DNA of 64,000 bases, from contig JAAALK010000080.1 in NCBI GenBank assembly GCA_019279435.1, positions 94,338,553-94,402,552 on the forward strand. The letters are read 5' to 3'. Source of the stretch: Zizania palustris (Eukaryota; Streptophyta; Magnoliopsida; Poales; Poaceae). The notes under the pieces were generated by a model. It was not told the DNA's origin, did not search any database, and was given only the letters and a program-made list of their open reading frames with translations. This document shows positions 44,561 to 56,646 of this stretch, piece after piece. The first letter of the stretch is position 1. Every line of letters begins with the position of its first letter. The translations under genes and the position numbers were made by a program.

Positions 44561-44911
44561 TGGTTAAGAGTAGTTCTACCAGCAGGGTGGTAGACTGCAT
44601 GTACCTCGATGCGGGGAGAGGCTGGAGGCCAGGCCGTGTCGTGTAGGTGGTGGGAGAGGAGACGACTTTCATGCCCGTGCTCCAGTTGGTGGTGTTCGTT
44701 CCGGCAGAGTTCTAGGCCATTTTGGCTTCAGTCCTGGACCTCGTGGGCGAGGTCTTAGGCAGAACCATGGACCGCGTTTTGAGCCGTGTTTTGGTCCAAA
44801 ATCTTCTGGTGATTTCTGCTTTCCATCTTTTGAGCAGATGGCTCGACACTGGTTTAGCTCGTTTGCTAAACATGGTGTCGGGCCATTTGCTCCCCCTTAC
44901 AACCACTGATT
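44561..44911 (+). other. SireA gag-pol junction, Gly/Arg-rich
   Basis: Stops in all frames. The translated pieces are rich in Gly, Arg and Phe and are a spacer between the second zinc knuckle and protease. No domain recognised. Confidence 0.55.
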
Positions 44912-45328
44912 GTGCAGGATCGGGGACTGGAGGACGTTTGGATCATGGACTCAGGATGCTCTCGCCACATGACGGGACATCGCAGATGGTTCTCCAGTCT
45001 CACTCCCCTGAGCTCCAAAGAGTACATCACATTCAGGAACAGTGGACAAGGGAAGGTAAGTGGCATCGGCTCAATTCGCATGTTAGACCATTTCTCTTTG
45101 AAGAATGTTGCCTTGGTTAAAAATTTGAACTTTAACTTGATTTCTGTCTCGCAACTTCTTGAGGATGGTTTGGAAGTGTGTTTTAAGAAGGGCAATTCTT
45201 CTGTGTTTGATTCTAGAGGGTCTTTGATTTGCCAGATCTCACCATTCGGTAAAGTTTTTCGAATTGAATTCTCTAGTTCTTTTGGCCCTTCTCGCTATTT
45301 GATAGCTGGATCTTCTTCTGAGCTCTAG
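44912..45328 (+). pseudogene. SireA protease
   Basis: Aspartic protease with the active site DSG at 44948-44956 (in WIMDSGCSRHMTG), then FNLISVSQLLEDG and SPFGKVFRIEF. The open frame ends in TAG at 45326-45328, where SireB has Trp (before KWHRR), so TGG to TAG. The 44912 boundary is the frame limit, not a true start, since protease is part of a polyprotein. Confidence 0.88.
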
Positions 45329-46219
45329 AAGTGGCATAGGAGGTTAGGTCATATGAGTTTTTATCTGCTAGTCAGGTTAAGCTCTATGGACCTCATCCGA
45401 GGATTGCCCAAGCTTAAAATGGAGAAAGATCTAGTTTGACATCCCTCTCGTCATGGGAAAATGGTTGCCACTTCTCACTCACCTGTGACTCAGGTGATGA
45501 CTTCGTATCCGGGCGAGCTGTTACATTTGGACACTGTTGGTCTAGCTCAGGTATGCTCAGTCGGTGGGAAGTGGTACGCGCTTGTCATTGTTGACTACTT
45601 TTCTCGATTCTCGTGGGTTTTCTTTCTAGAGTCTAAGGATGAAACTTTTCATTTTGTTCATGACCTGATTTTGAAACTGAAGAATGAGAACAATTGTCGG
45701 ATGCGAGCAATTCGCTCCGACAACGGCTCTGAGTTCAAAAACTCTCAGTTCGTCAGCTTCTGTAGTGATCAGGGTCTTGACCATCAGTTTTCTGCTCCTT
45801 ACACTCCCCCACAGAACGGCGTTGTGGAACGAAAGAACTGCACGCTAGTCGAGATGGCCAGGACGATGCTCGATGAGCACAGGACTCCTAGGCGTTTTTG
45901 GGCTGAAGCCATGAGCATGGCTTGCTATCTGGCCAACCGCATTTTTCTTAGAGCTTACCTAGGTAAGACTTCATATGAGTTGCGGTTTGGCAGACAGCCC
46001 AAGGTGAGCCACTTGCGAGCGTTTGGCTGCAAGTTCTTTGTGCTCAAGAAGGGAGGGCATTTCGACAAGTTTGAGTCTCGTTGCTGGGACGGAGTTTTTC
46101 TTGGCTACGCTTTACATTCTCGAGGTTTCCGTGTTTGGAACCTCGACTCCCAGCAGCTTGTCGAGACTTGTGAGGTTTCTTTTGACGAATCCTTGCCTTC
46201 TTTAACTCCTTCTTTTTGA
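45329..46219 (+). pseudogene. SireA integrase
   Basis: It starts with the zinc-binding region (KWHRRLGHMSFYLLVRLS), interrupted by TGA at about 45437. An open frame follows at 45461-46219 (252 codons). The catalytic residues are Asp24 (LLHLDTVG), Asp87 (RSDNGSEF) and Glu123 (NGVVERKN), with 35 residues between the last two, as expected for a DD35E enzyme. The C-terminal KTSYELRFGRQPKVSHLRAFGCKFFV and GVFLGYALHSRGFRVWN are typical of copia. The core is intact. Confidence 0.92.
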
Positions 46220-46499
46220 GCTTTCTGGCGATGATGAGCATGGAGAGTCCATCTTCGATGAAGATGAGGATACTCTAGCTGCTGATGAGGGTGGGCCTTC
46301 TGCGCCTCCGGCAGAGCCCACACCTTCTGAGACTTTGACTAAGGATGAGGGCGGACCTCTGATCACTTCTTCCACTTCGATCGAGCCCCCTCGGTCGAGT
46401 CCAGAGGTGCCAGCTGCTGATTTCGGTGAGGTGACTTCAGATCACCAAGGATCCTGAGCAGTTCAGCGTGATCACCCCTCAGAGCTCATCATTGGTGAT
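46220..46499 (+). other. SireA linker between integrase and reverse transcriptase
   Basis: Acidic, Ser/Pro/Glu-rich in translation (ADEGGPSAPPAEPTPSE-like) with frameshifts. The same linker is present in SireB at 33481-33770. Confidence 0.65.
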
Positions 46500-47557
46500 T
46501 TGACCGAGAGAACTTTGCGTTCATCTGGTACCTCTCTTGCTGTGTTTGCTGAATCTGCTTTTGTTGCATCTTTTGAGCCCAGAGATGTTTCTCACGCTCT
46601 CTCTGATTCTAATTGGATTAACGCTATGCAAGAAGAGCTTGAGAATTTTGTCCGTAATCGGGTTTGGACACTAGTTGAGCCGCCACCAGGATGCAACCCC
46701 ATAGGCACCAAGTGGGTGTTCAAGAACAAACAAGGTGAAGATGGGGTTGTGGTGCGCAACAAAGCTCGACTAGTTGCCCAGGGTTTTTGCTAGAAGGAAG
46801 GTATTGATTTTGAAGAAACTTTCACCCCTGTTGCCCGTCTTGAGTCCATTTGCATTCTTTTATCTTTTTGCTGTTTTGAAGGGTTTTAAGCTTTTTCAAA
46901 TGGATGTCAAGAGTACTTTTCTGAACGGGTGTATATAGAGGAGGAAGTGTATGTTAGGCAGCCCCCCCGGTTTTGAGAAGCCTAAGTTTCCTCGACATGT
47001 TTTAAGCTGCAAAAAGCTTTATATGGGTTGAAGCAAGCTCCCAGGGCTTGGTATGACCGGTTGAAGCAGTTTTTGTTGGGGAAGGCTTTGTGATGGGTTT
47101 CGTGGATAAGACTCTCTTTTTGCTCATAGTTCCTTCAAATTTTTAAGTCGCTCAGATTTACGTGGACGATATTATCTTTGGCGGTACTACTAATGATCTT
47201 ATGTCCAAGTTTTCTGAGCAGATGCATAGCGAGTTTGAGATGAGCCTCATGGGTGAGCTCAAGTACTTCTTAGGGCTCCAGATCAAGCAGACCAAGGACG
47301 ACACTTTCATCCACCAGGGTAAGTATACTAGAGACATGTTGAAGAAGTTCGACTTTGGTGGAGAACTGAAGCCTCAGATGACCCCAATGGGCACATTTGG
47401 AGGACTGGACAACGACGAGAGCGGCGTCAAGGTCAATGAGACAGAGTTTCGAGGGATGATCGGTTCGCTGCTATACTTGACGACGACAAGACCGGACATA
47501 CAGTTCGTCGTGGGACTTTGCGCACGTTTCCAGTCTTCACCACGCGTGTCTCATTGA
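46500..47557 (+). pseudogene. SireA reverse transcriptase, broken
   Basis: SNWINAMQEELENF opens the domain, followed by GTKWVFKNK and KARLVAQGFC, then TAG at 46791-46793 (Gln in relatives). FEETFTPVARLES follows, then a frameshifted stretch with YMGLKQAPRAWYDRL. The active site YVDD at 47159-47170 and GELKYFLGLQIKQ are in an open frame from 47162 to 47557. Stops at about 46890, 46973 and 47090 rule out function. From 47020 on, this is duplicated at position 1. Confidence 0.9.
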
Positions 47558-48110
47558 CAGGCTGTCAAGCGCATCTTCGGGTATCTCACTTATGCGCCCG
47601 ATCTCAGTCTTTACTATTCAGCATCATCATCTCTTGATTTATCTGGCTTTTCGAACGCTAACTTTGGTGGGTGCCGGTTGGATCGCATGTCGACTTCCGG
47701 TACTTGCAGTTTCTTGGTTCTTCACATGTCTCTTGGTCTTCTTGAAAGCAATCTGGAGTTGCTCTTTCGACAACTGAGGCGGAGTATGTAGCTACTGCTA
47801 GCTGCTGCTCACAGTTGGTTTTTGGATGATTTCCACTCTTCGAGATTTTGGGTTGTTATTTCCTACCAGGGTTCCTTTGTTTTGCGATAGCACTAGTGCT
47901 ATTAGTGTAGGGAAAAACCCTTGTCTCCATTCAAAAACCAAACATATTGATGTGCGCTTTCACTTTCTGAGGGATCAATATGAGAAAGGTGTCATTGACC
48001 TTGTTCATGTTGATACCCATAATCAGTTAGCTGACATTTTCACCAAACCCCTAGATCAGTCTACTTTTGAGCGTTTACGAGGGGATTTGGGTGTTGTGTA
48101 TCCTTTTTAG
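47558..48110 (+). pseudogene. SireA RNase H
   Basis: After a TGA (Arg in SireB, SHRQVVK) the domain resumes as AVKRIFGYL, with SLDLSGFSNANFGGCRLDR carrying the equivalent of the first catalytic segment. The Asp usual there (D-A-D-W type) reads NANF, so a residue is probably lost. The terminal part 47826-48110 has LFCDSTSAISVGKNP, KHIDVRFHFLRD and QLADIFTKPL. Two frameshifts or stops lie in between. Confidence 0.85.
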
Positions 48111-49486
48111 GATATTTTGTGTCAGTTTTCTTTCTTCTTTACTCTTTTCTTGAGTCTTTTTGTGTGTGTTCATATCATACATATTCACATATCACACTTT
48201 TGAGCTTGCTTCTGTTATATAATTGAACTGCTTTACTTATTCTAGCTAGTACATGCTTTTGATTACTTGTCAATGAACATGCTTTGATCCAGTTCACTTG
48301 ATATGTCTGATATTTGTCATATGCATGGCTTTTGAGCTTTAAAATTGACAAAATGATCACCATTGCTTCCGGTAACTAGCATGTGTAGGCTGAATGCTTT
48401 TGCTATCTGTTATATGCCTTGTAGCTAGTTCCTCTCATAGATGTAGATATGCAACTTGGACATCTTTATACTTTAACATGGAAACTGTGCTATAAAAATG
48501 ATAAAAATAAAAAATGAATGAAAATTCCATGCCTTTTTATGCTTGAGTTGAAAAGATCCAAGTGGGTTTGCTTTTGTCGCATTGCATTGTTCTGGACTGC
48601 CTACCATAGCACTTTGGTATGATCTAGGACAATGTAGTGTATGCCAAGACCAATGTCTTAAGCTTCCGATGGTCCAGTTCTGGCCTAGGCTTGACTTGGT
48701 CAGTTAGCATAAGGTTTGACATGCAAATAACCCTTGGCAAAAATGAAAAAGGAAAATGAAAAAGCCTGAAAATTAAAAAGACAACAAGTTTTCTAAAGCA
48801 CTTTGTTTTGGACAATGCTTATCTTGGTAGATATCAGTTAGCTTCTGCATCTCATGCTTTACCTTGCCTGTCAACTGGAAAATGTGGTGATGCTTTTATT
48901 TGCAAAAAAAATTGAAAAAATGCGTGCTAATGACTTTCTTTAGATATCATCTGTTGCACTGATCATGCCATGTGTCTTAGACAGTATGTCTGTTGCTATA
49001 CTTGTTAGATGTTGTAATTGCAGTCAATCATATCTGAGAAGCATGCTTTCTACACTCCACCTGCACCCCAGTTGCATTCATTGCATATTTTAGGGGGAGT
49101 TGCATTTCAGGGGGAGTCTGTGTCTCTTTAGAGTGCATTTAGTCTCGCTTGATGAGTCCACTTGTCAACAAGGGGGAGAAATTTTGGGAGAAGAGTTTAA
49201 GGGGGAGTTTTGGATTTCTCTGGGATTTGTTTCAGGGGGAGTTTTTGTCCCGTTTGTCCTTACTCTTTTGATATCCTTGTTGATGTTTCTGAGATCGCAC
49301 TCATTTTGAGCTTTGTGGTTAACCATAATGACCACTTCTTGTTTTTTGTTTGGCTTTTGGTCATTAGGGTTAAACTTTTACTTCATTTTCTTCTTCTTTG
49401 TTTTCTTGTGCTTTGTTTTCGTGTTTCTACATGTGTTCGCAGGTACTAAAGAGCTGAAGAAGTGCAGTGTTGACAATGCACTCATC
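48111..49486 (+). other. SireA 3' noncoding region (right copy)
   Basis: Near-identical to 1095-2469. GGGGGAG tracts at about 49093, 49109, 49172, 49203 and 49236. No gene seen. Confidence 0.75.
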
Positions 49487-49497
49487 AAGGGGGAGAT
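49487..49497 (+). promoter_or_regulatory. SireA polypurine tract
   Basis: AAGGGGGAGAT directly before the 3' LTR. Confidence 0.87.
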
Positions 49498-51520
49498 TGA
49501 GGAGCCATGCTGAATAGCGTGGGCCTCATGACTCCAGATATGATGAGTCATTGTCAACGATAGTCAAAAAGGAAAGAAGAAGAGAGGAGATCTGTTGTGT
49601 CATGGGCCGCGTGTGACTCAGGTACACGGGCAGCGAGTGACTGTCGGGCAGAGGGGCCGCGAAGTCGGGCTGGCCCAATCCGGGTACATGGGCCAGAAGC
49701 AGCAGAAGACCCACTAGGCTATTACCAGGATTGACTCAGGTACACGGGTGGTGAGCGATTGCCGGGCTGAGAGAGTTGCGGAGTCGGACCGGCCCAATCC
49801 GGGTACCTGGTGCAAAGTCGGTGGAGGCTTTGTCAGTTTCGGCGTAAAACTGATGACCGCTGATCTTGTATTGGACTGTCCAGAAGAGAAGCCGTAGTCG
49901 CTATGAAAGCTTAGCTTCCGAATAAGTCATCTATAAATAGGAGTTTTCTATTTTGTCCATAGGCCCACAGTTAGTCAGTCGAGTCTGTAAAAATATCCTA
50001 AGGGCAGTTTAGTCTTTTCCTTTATTTTAGCGTCTGTAAAAAACCCTAAGGTGCTGGTGGAATATTCCTAGCTATTGGGCAGCCTATAAATAGGGCCCCA
50101 ATCCCTAGGGTTAGGTTACCCTTTTGCTGAACTCACTTTTAATCAATTCCTTGGGTCATTCCTCTCTGGTTCCCTACGTTCTCTCTGTTCCTGTTCATGT
50201 GCGCCGCCAGAAGTTTTATTCCTGCATTCCTTCTATTCTTTATGATGCTTTGAGATTTCATCCTCTGTTCAGGTCATTCGGTTTGCAGGGTTTCTTGTGG
50301 CTTTTCTGTCTCGTTTTTGTGTTCGTGTATTTTATTCCTAAACGATTGTGTCTCTGGTTGCTTGTGTTCATCAGGTGAGTAATACTAGTTCTTGCATGCA
50401 GCAAGTAGTACCTACTCACTGTAGCAACAGTACACTAGTACTCTAGCTTGCTTTTCCTGCATAGCCTTTATGATCGAGTAGACAGGACCAAGTCCTTTCT
50501 CTGGCTGTTTCTGGCGAAGCCCCCTTCTCTGTTTGAAGTCCCTCAGCTCCGTGAGGCAGGCTTCGACCTGACATCTTCGAAGGCTTCGCGAGAACTTTTG
50601 ACTCTGAACTCGAGCGTTAAATCTTGCTTCGAAGTATGCTCTGTTCTAAGGTTTTGTTTTTGCATACTTCGACACTGTTGGGAAGCATACGCCAACAAGC
50701 TTCGAAGTGAGCTTCGAAGCATGTCTCTCTGGTAGACTTTGCTCGAAGTGTGTTTTCTGAGATTCTTCTGCTGCTGTCCTTTTCGAGGGTCATAGTTTGT
50801 GGGTTCGGAGCTTGTCATTCGGAGTTAGTCCTTGTTTCGAAGGTGACCACGTTGGTAATCATACTTCGATCAAGCTAGCTCCGGAGGTAGAGTGCAGGCT
50901 TCGATTTGGTCTTGCTGCCGTGTGTCGGGCTTCGCTTCTTGTTCGAAGATTACTTTTCTGTGAACTTTGTTCGAAGCTTTCTGATCGAAGTCTAGTCTTC
51001 GAAGTACACTGTTCGAAGCAAGCTTCGATACTTTCATACTTCGCTTCGAAGCATACTTCGCATTTTGCCACACTCGAACTAGTCTATACTCAACAAACCT
51101 TTGGCACTTCAACGACAACCTTCGCTAGACAAGGAACTCCGAAGTAGGCTTCGACACTGCGAACCAGGCTTCGACACTGCGAACCAGGCTTCGAAGCCTG
51201 GCTTCGCCAAGTTACTAATAGGAGACAAATTTGAACAGTAACTTCTCATCCCATTCCATGTGTAATTAGATTATTTTACTGAGAAGTTTGATCTGCCATG
51301 TATTGAATATTTTGTTTATCTGCCTATTAGCACTGTATAGGTGTTTTCCTGTTTTTAACATCAGTTGTTTCTAGGCTAGATACTTTTAGACTTAGGCATT
51401 CTGTTCACACTATGCTACTTAGTCTTTTGAGGTGCGTTGGGTATTGGGAGCAGGCCATAAATTCGAAAGAATTTTTAGGCGCCCATTCACCCCCCTCTGG
51501 TCGCTACTTTCGGTCCTACA
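49498..51520 (+). repeat. SireA 3' LTR
   Basis: 2023 bp, TGAGGAGCC to GGTCCTACA, uninterrupted. TATAAATA at 50085-50092. About a dozen TTCGAA sites lie in 50560-51210, ending in two tandem GCTTCGACACTGCGAACCAG units and the perfect palindrome CCAGGCTTCGAAGCCTGG at 51184-51201. Confidence 0.95.
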
Positions 51521-51525
51521 TCCGT
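51521..51525 (+). repeat. Target-site duplication TCCGT of SireA, right side
   Basis: Pairs with 40074-40078. Confidence 0.95.
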
Positions 51526-52071
51526 GGGGGCCACCGGTGAAGAGAGAAGCACTGACGTGTGCATGAGTAGCCAACCGGTGCCTTGCGCCGTTGCACTGTC
51601 AGGCTTTTCGGCTAGCAGTGCATACTTTGCGTCACAACAAAAAAACGGAGCGCGTGCTCTCGCTGATGTCCTGTTGCTACTGCACCGTGGAGCCCGCGAT
51701 GGAACCAAAAAACCAAGCCAGCCGTCTTCCACCGCGTGAGCTGTAGTGCACCAGGGAAACAATCTGCCACCGCCGTGGGAAGGAGACGCCGGCAGAAAAA
51801 TTTGGAGATCGACTTTGGGTGGAATAACGAAAATGGACTGTAGATTGATCTATTTGAAAAACAGTCATCTATCCCCAAGGGGATAGGGGCCTATTTATAG
51901 GTGATTCCTAATACATGAAAATACTAATTTACCCCTAGGGTAAATTAACACTGACTCTAAAATAAATTCCAAAAATTACTAAAATATTCTTAGAAAAATC
52001 ACCTGACTCAAATAAAAATATTCTGAACTTAAAAACTAAATATTAATACCATAAAAACAAAATAATCATAG
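51526..52071 (-). repeat. SireB 5' LTR, middle part (right copy)
   Basis: Continues 39171-40078 across SireA. The minus strand has TATAAATAGGCCC at about 51890-51902. The final CATAG (52067-52071) is the TatA target site. Confidence 0.85.
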
Positions 52072-52566
52072 TGTTGGCGTAAAAGATTACGCTAACAGGT
52101 TTCTGTAGATTAGAAACTAACAAACGAAGTGTTTTGCGAAGTGAACTGTTCTAAGCCTCCGAAAGGATAACAACTTAGAATAGTTCGAATGTGTGTATTG
52201 AATAACTTGTATTCGATCTCTATTACAGGGTAAAACGGGGGTTATTTATAGGCCCAACAATTAAGGAAAAGACCTATTTACTCCTCTATTACAACCGACA
52301 TAGTGGAAACTATTCGGTACCCTTAATAGGGCTAAAATGGTAAAGACTAATCTAATGAGAAAGAAGATAAGTCTTCCATCTTAGCTGGCAGAAAAGATCT
52401 CAGAAGAGTTCATGTTCAAAGATATACTCCGAACTAAGGTCCATCTTCATACTTCGAGCTTGACTCAAGGCATCTCCGAAGATGCATGTTGGAAACCTTC
52501 GAATCCATTATCTGCCTTTGTGTTGTTACTGCAATAACCCTGAGGATGGAATATTTTCCCCCAACA
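52072..52566 (-). repeat. TatA 3' LTR, right copy
   Basis: 495 bp. TATAAATAA on the minus strand at 52242-52250. The polypurine tract follows at 52567-52577. Confidence 0.94.
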
Positions 52567-52891
52567 GTAGCCCCTCGAATACACTTCTCTGTTAAACCTG
52601 TAATGTTAGGAGAGCAGTATACGGAAGAAAAATAACCATGCGTAGGGGTTATTAGATTTAATTTATCTCCGAAATGTATGGAGATATAAAAATTCGAATC
52701 AGTTTTAAGACAATTACTTTCGAACCATCTTGGAACTAACTCAGGAAGCCCGAAAGTCTTTTTAGACTTAGAAGAAATAGCCGTTGGCTTCTTTCTTCTA
52801 ACGGAAGTTATGCAGTGCGTTAATTTCGGAAAAAAGTAACGGGCAAGAATGCGAAACGGCATGGACAAACGGTAAAAATGTAAAGTCTAGG

Positions 52892-52901
52892 CTATAAATA
52901 G
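52892..52901 (+). promoter_or_regulatory. TATA box of the TatA antisense gene (right copy)
   Basis: CTATAAATAG, 105 bp upstream of the ATG at 53006. It lies between the LTR and the gene, so the gene does not depend on the LTR promoter, which points the other way. Confidence 0.72.
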
Positions 52902-53005
52902 AGGGCCTAGAACTTTCTTGAGTACCTTTCCACCGCTTTCTTGCAAACAAGCCATCCTTTGAGCCCTAGCCTCCATTCTTCTTCTAAAGCAACTCAGTAG
53001 TTTCA

Positions 53006-56000
53006 ATGGCAAAAACCAAAGGTCTTGGAGCACCTTCAGTCCTGGCTCGACAGCAGGCTGTTGCTGCAGCAGTGGCTGCGTCATTGGCGACGGCAGCTCC
53101 AACACCCGTAGCGACAACTATGGCGGTGGGAGGAGGAAATCCCCAAAATGTTGGTGACCAAGGCCTCTTCCCGGCATCAACAAAATATATGGATCAATCC
53201 TTCCAACTGGGGCCTTCAGCCTGCAAAAGAGAATCACTGGCGGTCGCAGTGGAGGGGAAAATTAGTTCGGGAGTTATGATCCGCAAACCTGGAAAGGAAG
53301 TTATCCCGTCACCATGACCCAGAGAAGTAGTCGTCTTCGAAGCCTTCTTCGAAGCTGGCTTAGGTCTTCCAGCAGTGGATTTCTTGGCTGAGGTATTGGA
53401 TCTGTTCCACGTCACTCTCCCCCAACTTTCACCGAATGCAGTGGCTCGTTTAGCCATCTTCGAATGGGCATTGCGAGCCGAAGGTTGTGAGGGGAGGGCA
53501 GAAATCTTCGCTGCGTTGCACAGAGCTTCATGCCAGCCAAAAACCTTCGTAGGCCCCGGAGGCGAAAAAATGGTAGTAGCCTTCGGAAGCATTAACTTCA
53601 GGCTTCAGGATGAGTATGCTCTCCGATTTCCTGCCAAAGCTATCAACGCTGGATGGTATACAGACTGGATCATGAAATGGTTTTATGCCGAAGTTGGGGC
53701 GAGCAACCGTCTGGCTGGACCCCTGCAAGACATCAACTTCCGAAAGGAAGCCCTTGTACACCCGGATCTGAGCCAGCTCGAAGCTCGCCTCAGTTTGCTT
53801 CAAAAGATCAGTCGAAGGTTAAGCATGCGAGACTTAGCCAAAGAGTTCCTCGGGATCCAAATCCCTCCGTTGATGGCCAACTGGCCTATCATCTTCGAAG
53901 AGGATTCGGAAGGCGGTCTCCGAAAAATTTCCTCAACTTCGAGTCTTGCAGGTAACTTCGAGAACAACATACTCTATGTATATTTATTCAAAGAATTAAC
54001 TAACTTAACTCATTTTTTAGCTTCTTCAGCCCCTATAACTTCGGAGCAAATCATAAGGGCTTCGGAGAAGATTTTGGGCGCTCCAACTCCGACCGAAAAT
54101 GAATGGAGAATCAAGTTGGTCGGGAGTTGGGAAAGATTTAACAGAGTGTGGGGAATGCTGGAAATCGTTCCGCCCCCTTTGGTGGATTGCGTGCCTTCGC
54201 AAAAAAGGCCCAAGAAGAGGAAAACTGAAGCTGGGACATCGAGCTCCGCCAAGACTCCGGTCAAGAAGGTGGCTCGAAAGCCAAAGAACCCTGCACCTTC
54301 GAGCCCAAGAGCTTCAGTCTCCGATTCACAAGAAGACGAAGGCAGGTTACTTGTGAGGCTGATTGACGAAGATGCAGTTCATGGAACTGGACAAGTTGTA
54401 GAACCTGCGAACGTGCCAGAGTCTCAAGAGAACCTTGAGCAAACAAGGACTTCGGCAGTTCAAGAAGATTTACCTCAGTACGAAGTTCCTGTGGATGAGT
54501 GTGGAGTCGAAGCCACTGTGGCTTCGATTCTGATGAAGCAACGAGGACTGTTCAGGAAAATGTTCCTGTAGTCGAAGATTTGACGGTTGACTCAAACGAA
54601 GATCTCGCCTTCGATCCGCCAAGCAGTCCAATGCTTACTCGCCGCCAGAATGTCGGAGGTAAACTTCAAACAATTTTATCTCTTTTTTCTTTAATGCGAA
54701 ATTGTACAATGTATAATACTTTCGTTTTTACAGAGTCCACTTCTGTGGAAGAGGTCCGTCCGGAAGATACAATCCCTGGACCTTCGATAACTTCGGAGCC
54801 AATCCCAGGAGCCACTCAGATGGGGCCTGGAAAAGGCAAAGGAAAGATGAACTTCCTCCCTGCTGCAAGCTCCGGATCAACTCCGTCTGAGTCAACAGAC
54901 GAGAGCCAATCTACCGAGGGGGGCCAATCTCCGGGGGCTCCGAAGATTACAGCTCAACACTCCAGGCCTTCATCAAACGAAGATGACCAACAAGCTTTAA
55001 GTATGCTCCCCCTTCTAGCTCCTTTCTTAGAGCAAAGAACTGGTCTTCGGACTTTGCTCGAGCCTTTAGATCGAGCTAGTCGCGCTATTGGGGAGACAAA
55101 CTTGGTGGCTATTTTGAGCGAAGCGGAGAGCTCGGAGCTTAACGCTGCTATGGAACGCGCAGCCTACCAGGTACGAAGCATCTGTGAAATAACATCAAAT
55201 GGTTTTTCTTTTCGTAGCAAACAGTCTTGGCCCGAGCTGCGAATATATCAAATGAACGAGAAATCGCTCGCCTTCGAGAGGAAAACAGAACCCTTCAACG
55301 AAATCTCACTATCTCCGAAGGCCGAGTGGTTCATATGGACAGCATGGTGTCAACGGAGCGCAGGGCCAGACAAGGCTTGGAGGCTGCGAACAAGGAGCTC
55401 GAAGCAGAAAGAATTGTGCTTCGAGCAGAAGTTGAAAGAATGTGGGCGGAGCATGCTACTGCGGGGACCGAGCTTGTTAGGCTCTGAGAGGAAGCTAGCC
55501 AGCTTTTGAATCAAAAGAATTCCTTAACTACAGAGGCTGCTAGACTTTCCGGAGTTTTGGAAGAGCTAACTTCGGCGAAGGACGCGCTGATCGAAGATAA
55601 GCTGAAGTTCGAGAAGGTAGCTGCGGAGGTTATGGATCAACTGCTAGGCATTCTGGAGTACTTCGGTACTACCGGGACGCTTCCTTATGATGACAACATT
55701 TCCCTTCTGCGTCGGTTGAAAAGGATTCAAGGAGTGGCGAAGCAGATGAAGACAGCAGGCATTCGCTATGGAGAACTCTCCGGACAAGTGGCTGCTGTTG
55801 GCCTACTTCGTTACTATGAGGATCTGGGCCAATCGATAAATCCGAGCGCAGGAGAGGGCCAAATTACCTTCGACGACGAGTAGCTTCTTACTCCTTCCGA
55901 AGGTGTGGCCGCTGCCTAGCAAGCCTTCCAAACTTCATGGAGAGCCGAAGGTCGCTCTGCGATCAAGGCCTAGATCGACGAAGGACAACGCCAGAAGCAA

Positions 56001-56554
56001 GCTTGGACCCAAGCTTCGAGCAGTCAGCCTCCTCCGAACCCGCAGGTTTAGATATGTCTTAGGATCTTTGACTATGTAAAGCTTTACGCTTATGTACATT
56101 TATGAATGAAAATTGTTTATCATGTTTTTAGGCTTTGCCTCATATGGAAGATGTCGAAGTGTTAGACATTAACGACGAACTTCGCTCATTATGGGCTACC
56201 TTCGCTATTTTAAAAGTTTACAAGCGCCCTCGATTTTTAGTTCCTCGAGATAGCTCCGGTGTAATTACGCCCGAAGTAAGCAAAGATATATTATCTTATA
56301 TTAAAGAGGAAGAAAAAGAGGTTAACTTGGAAACTTCGTCTTCTGAAGACGTTATATGGTCCGAAGACGAAGATGAAGCTCGAAGTAAAAAACCTGAAGA
56401 ACTTGGAAGTTGGGAAAGGAGCCCCGAACGGCTTCGAACTTGGGCCGAACTTCAGCAAGAACATAAGGACTTTAGAGCTTCGAAGGGAGGCAAGAGAGTT
56501 AAACGTAAAGTTGTTAGAACTCTCGGCACTGGAACTAGTCAGTTCCAACCCTAG
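53006..56554 (+). pseudogene. TatA antisense gene (extra ORF), right copy
   Basis: Five exons inferred: 53006-53951, 54021-54658, 54734-55170, 55218-56045 and 56132-56554, separated by introns of 69, 75, 47 and 86 bp with GT and AG ends. Joining preserves frame at introns 1 to 3. Exon 1 encodes the Ala-rich start and the EAFFEAGLGLP / ARLAIFEWALRAEG domain. Exon 2 is Lys-rich then acidic. Exon 4 is a coiled coil (LREENRTLQRNL; LEAANKELEAERIVL). Exon 5 is acidic and ends Lys/Arg-rich (KGGKRVKRKVV), possibly nuclear. Breaks: TGA at 53316, one base lost near 54533, and four stops in exon 4, three of them TAG. AATAAA at 56641-56646. Not known to bind or catalyse anything. Confidence 0.77.
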
Positions 56555-56640
56555 CTCTAGAGATCGAAGAGGTCTTCGATTCCTTCTTGGTATAGATACC
56601 AATTTTTCATGATGTAATCTGTAATCATATTCGTTCGAAT

Positions 56641-56646
56641 AATAAA
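56641..56646 (+). terminator. Poly(A) signal of the antisense gene
   Basis: AATAAA about 90 bp after the stop at 56554, preceded by GATGTAATCTGTAATC, a T/G-rich upstream element. The left copy equivalent is 10331-10336. Spacer 56647-56984 holds nothing else. Confidence 0.55.

Larger units (their letters stand above)
40079..51520 (+). mobile_element. SireA: complete Ty1/copia Sirevirus (11.4 kb), coding regions degraded
   Basis: LTRs of 2011 and 2023 bp, primer-binding site, gag with two zinc knuckles, protease, integrase, reverse transcriptase, RNase H, ~1.4-kb 3' spacer with repeated polypurine tracts, and polypurine tract, all in copia order (integrase before reverse transcriptase). Flanked by TCCGT. 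Long LTRs, large gag and multiple polypurine-like tracts fit the Sirevirus genus. Many stops make it non-autonomous. Confidence 0.95.
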
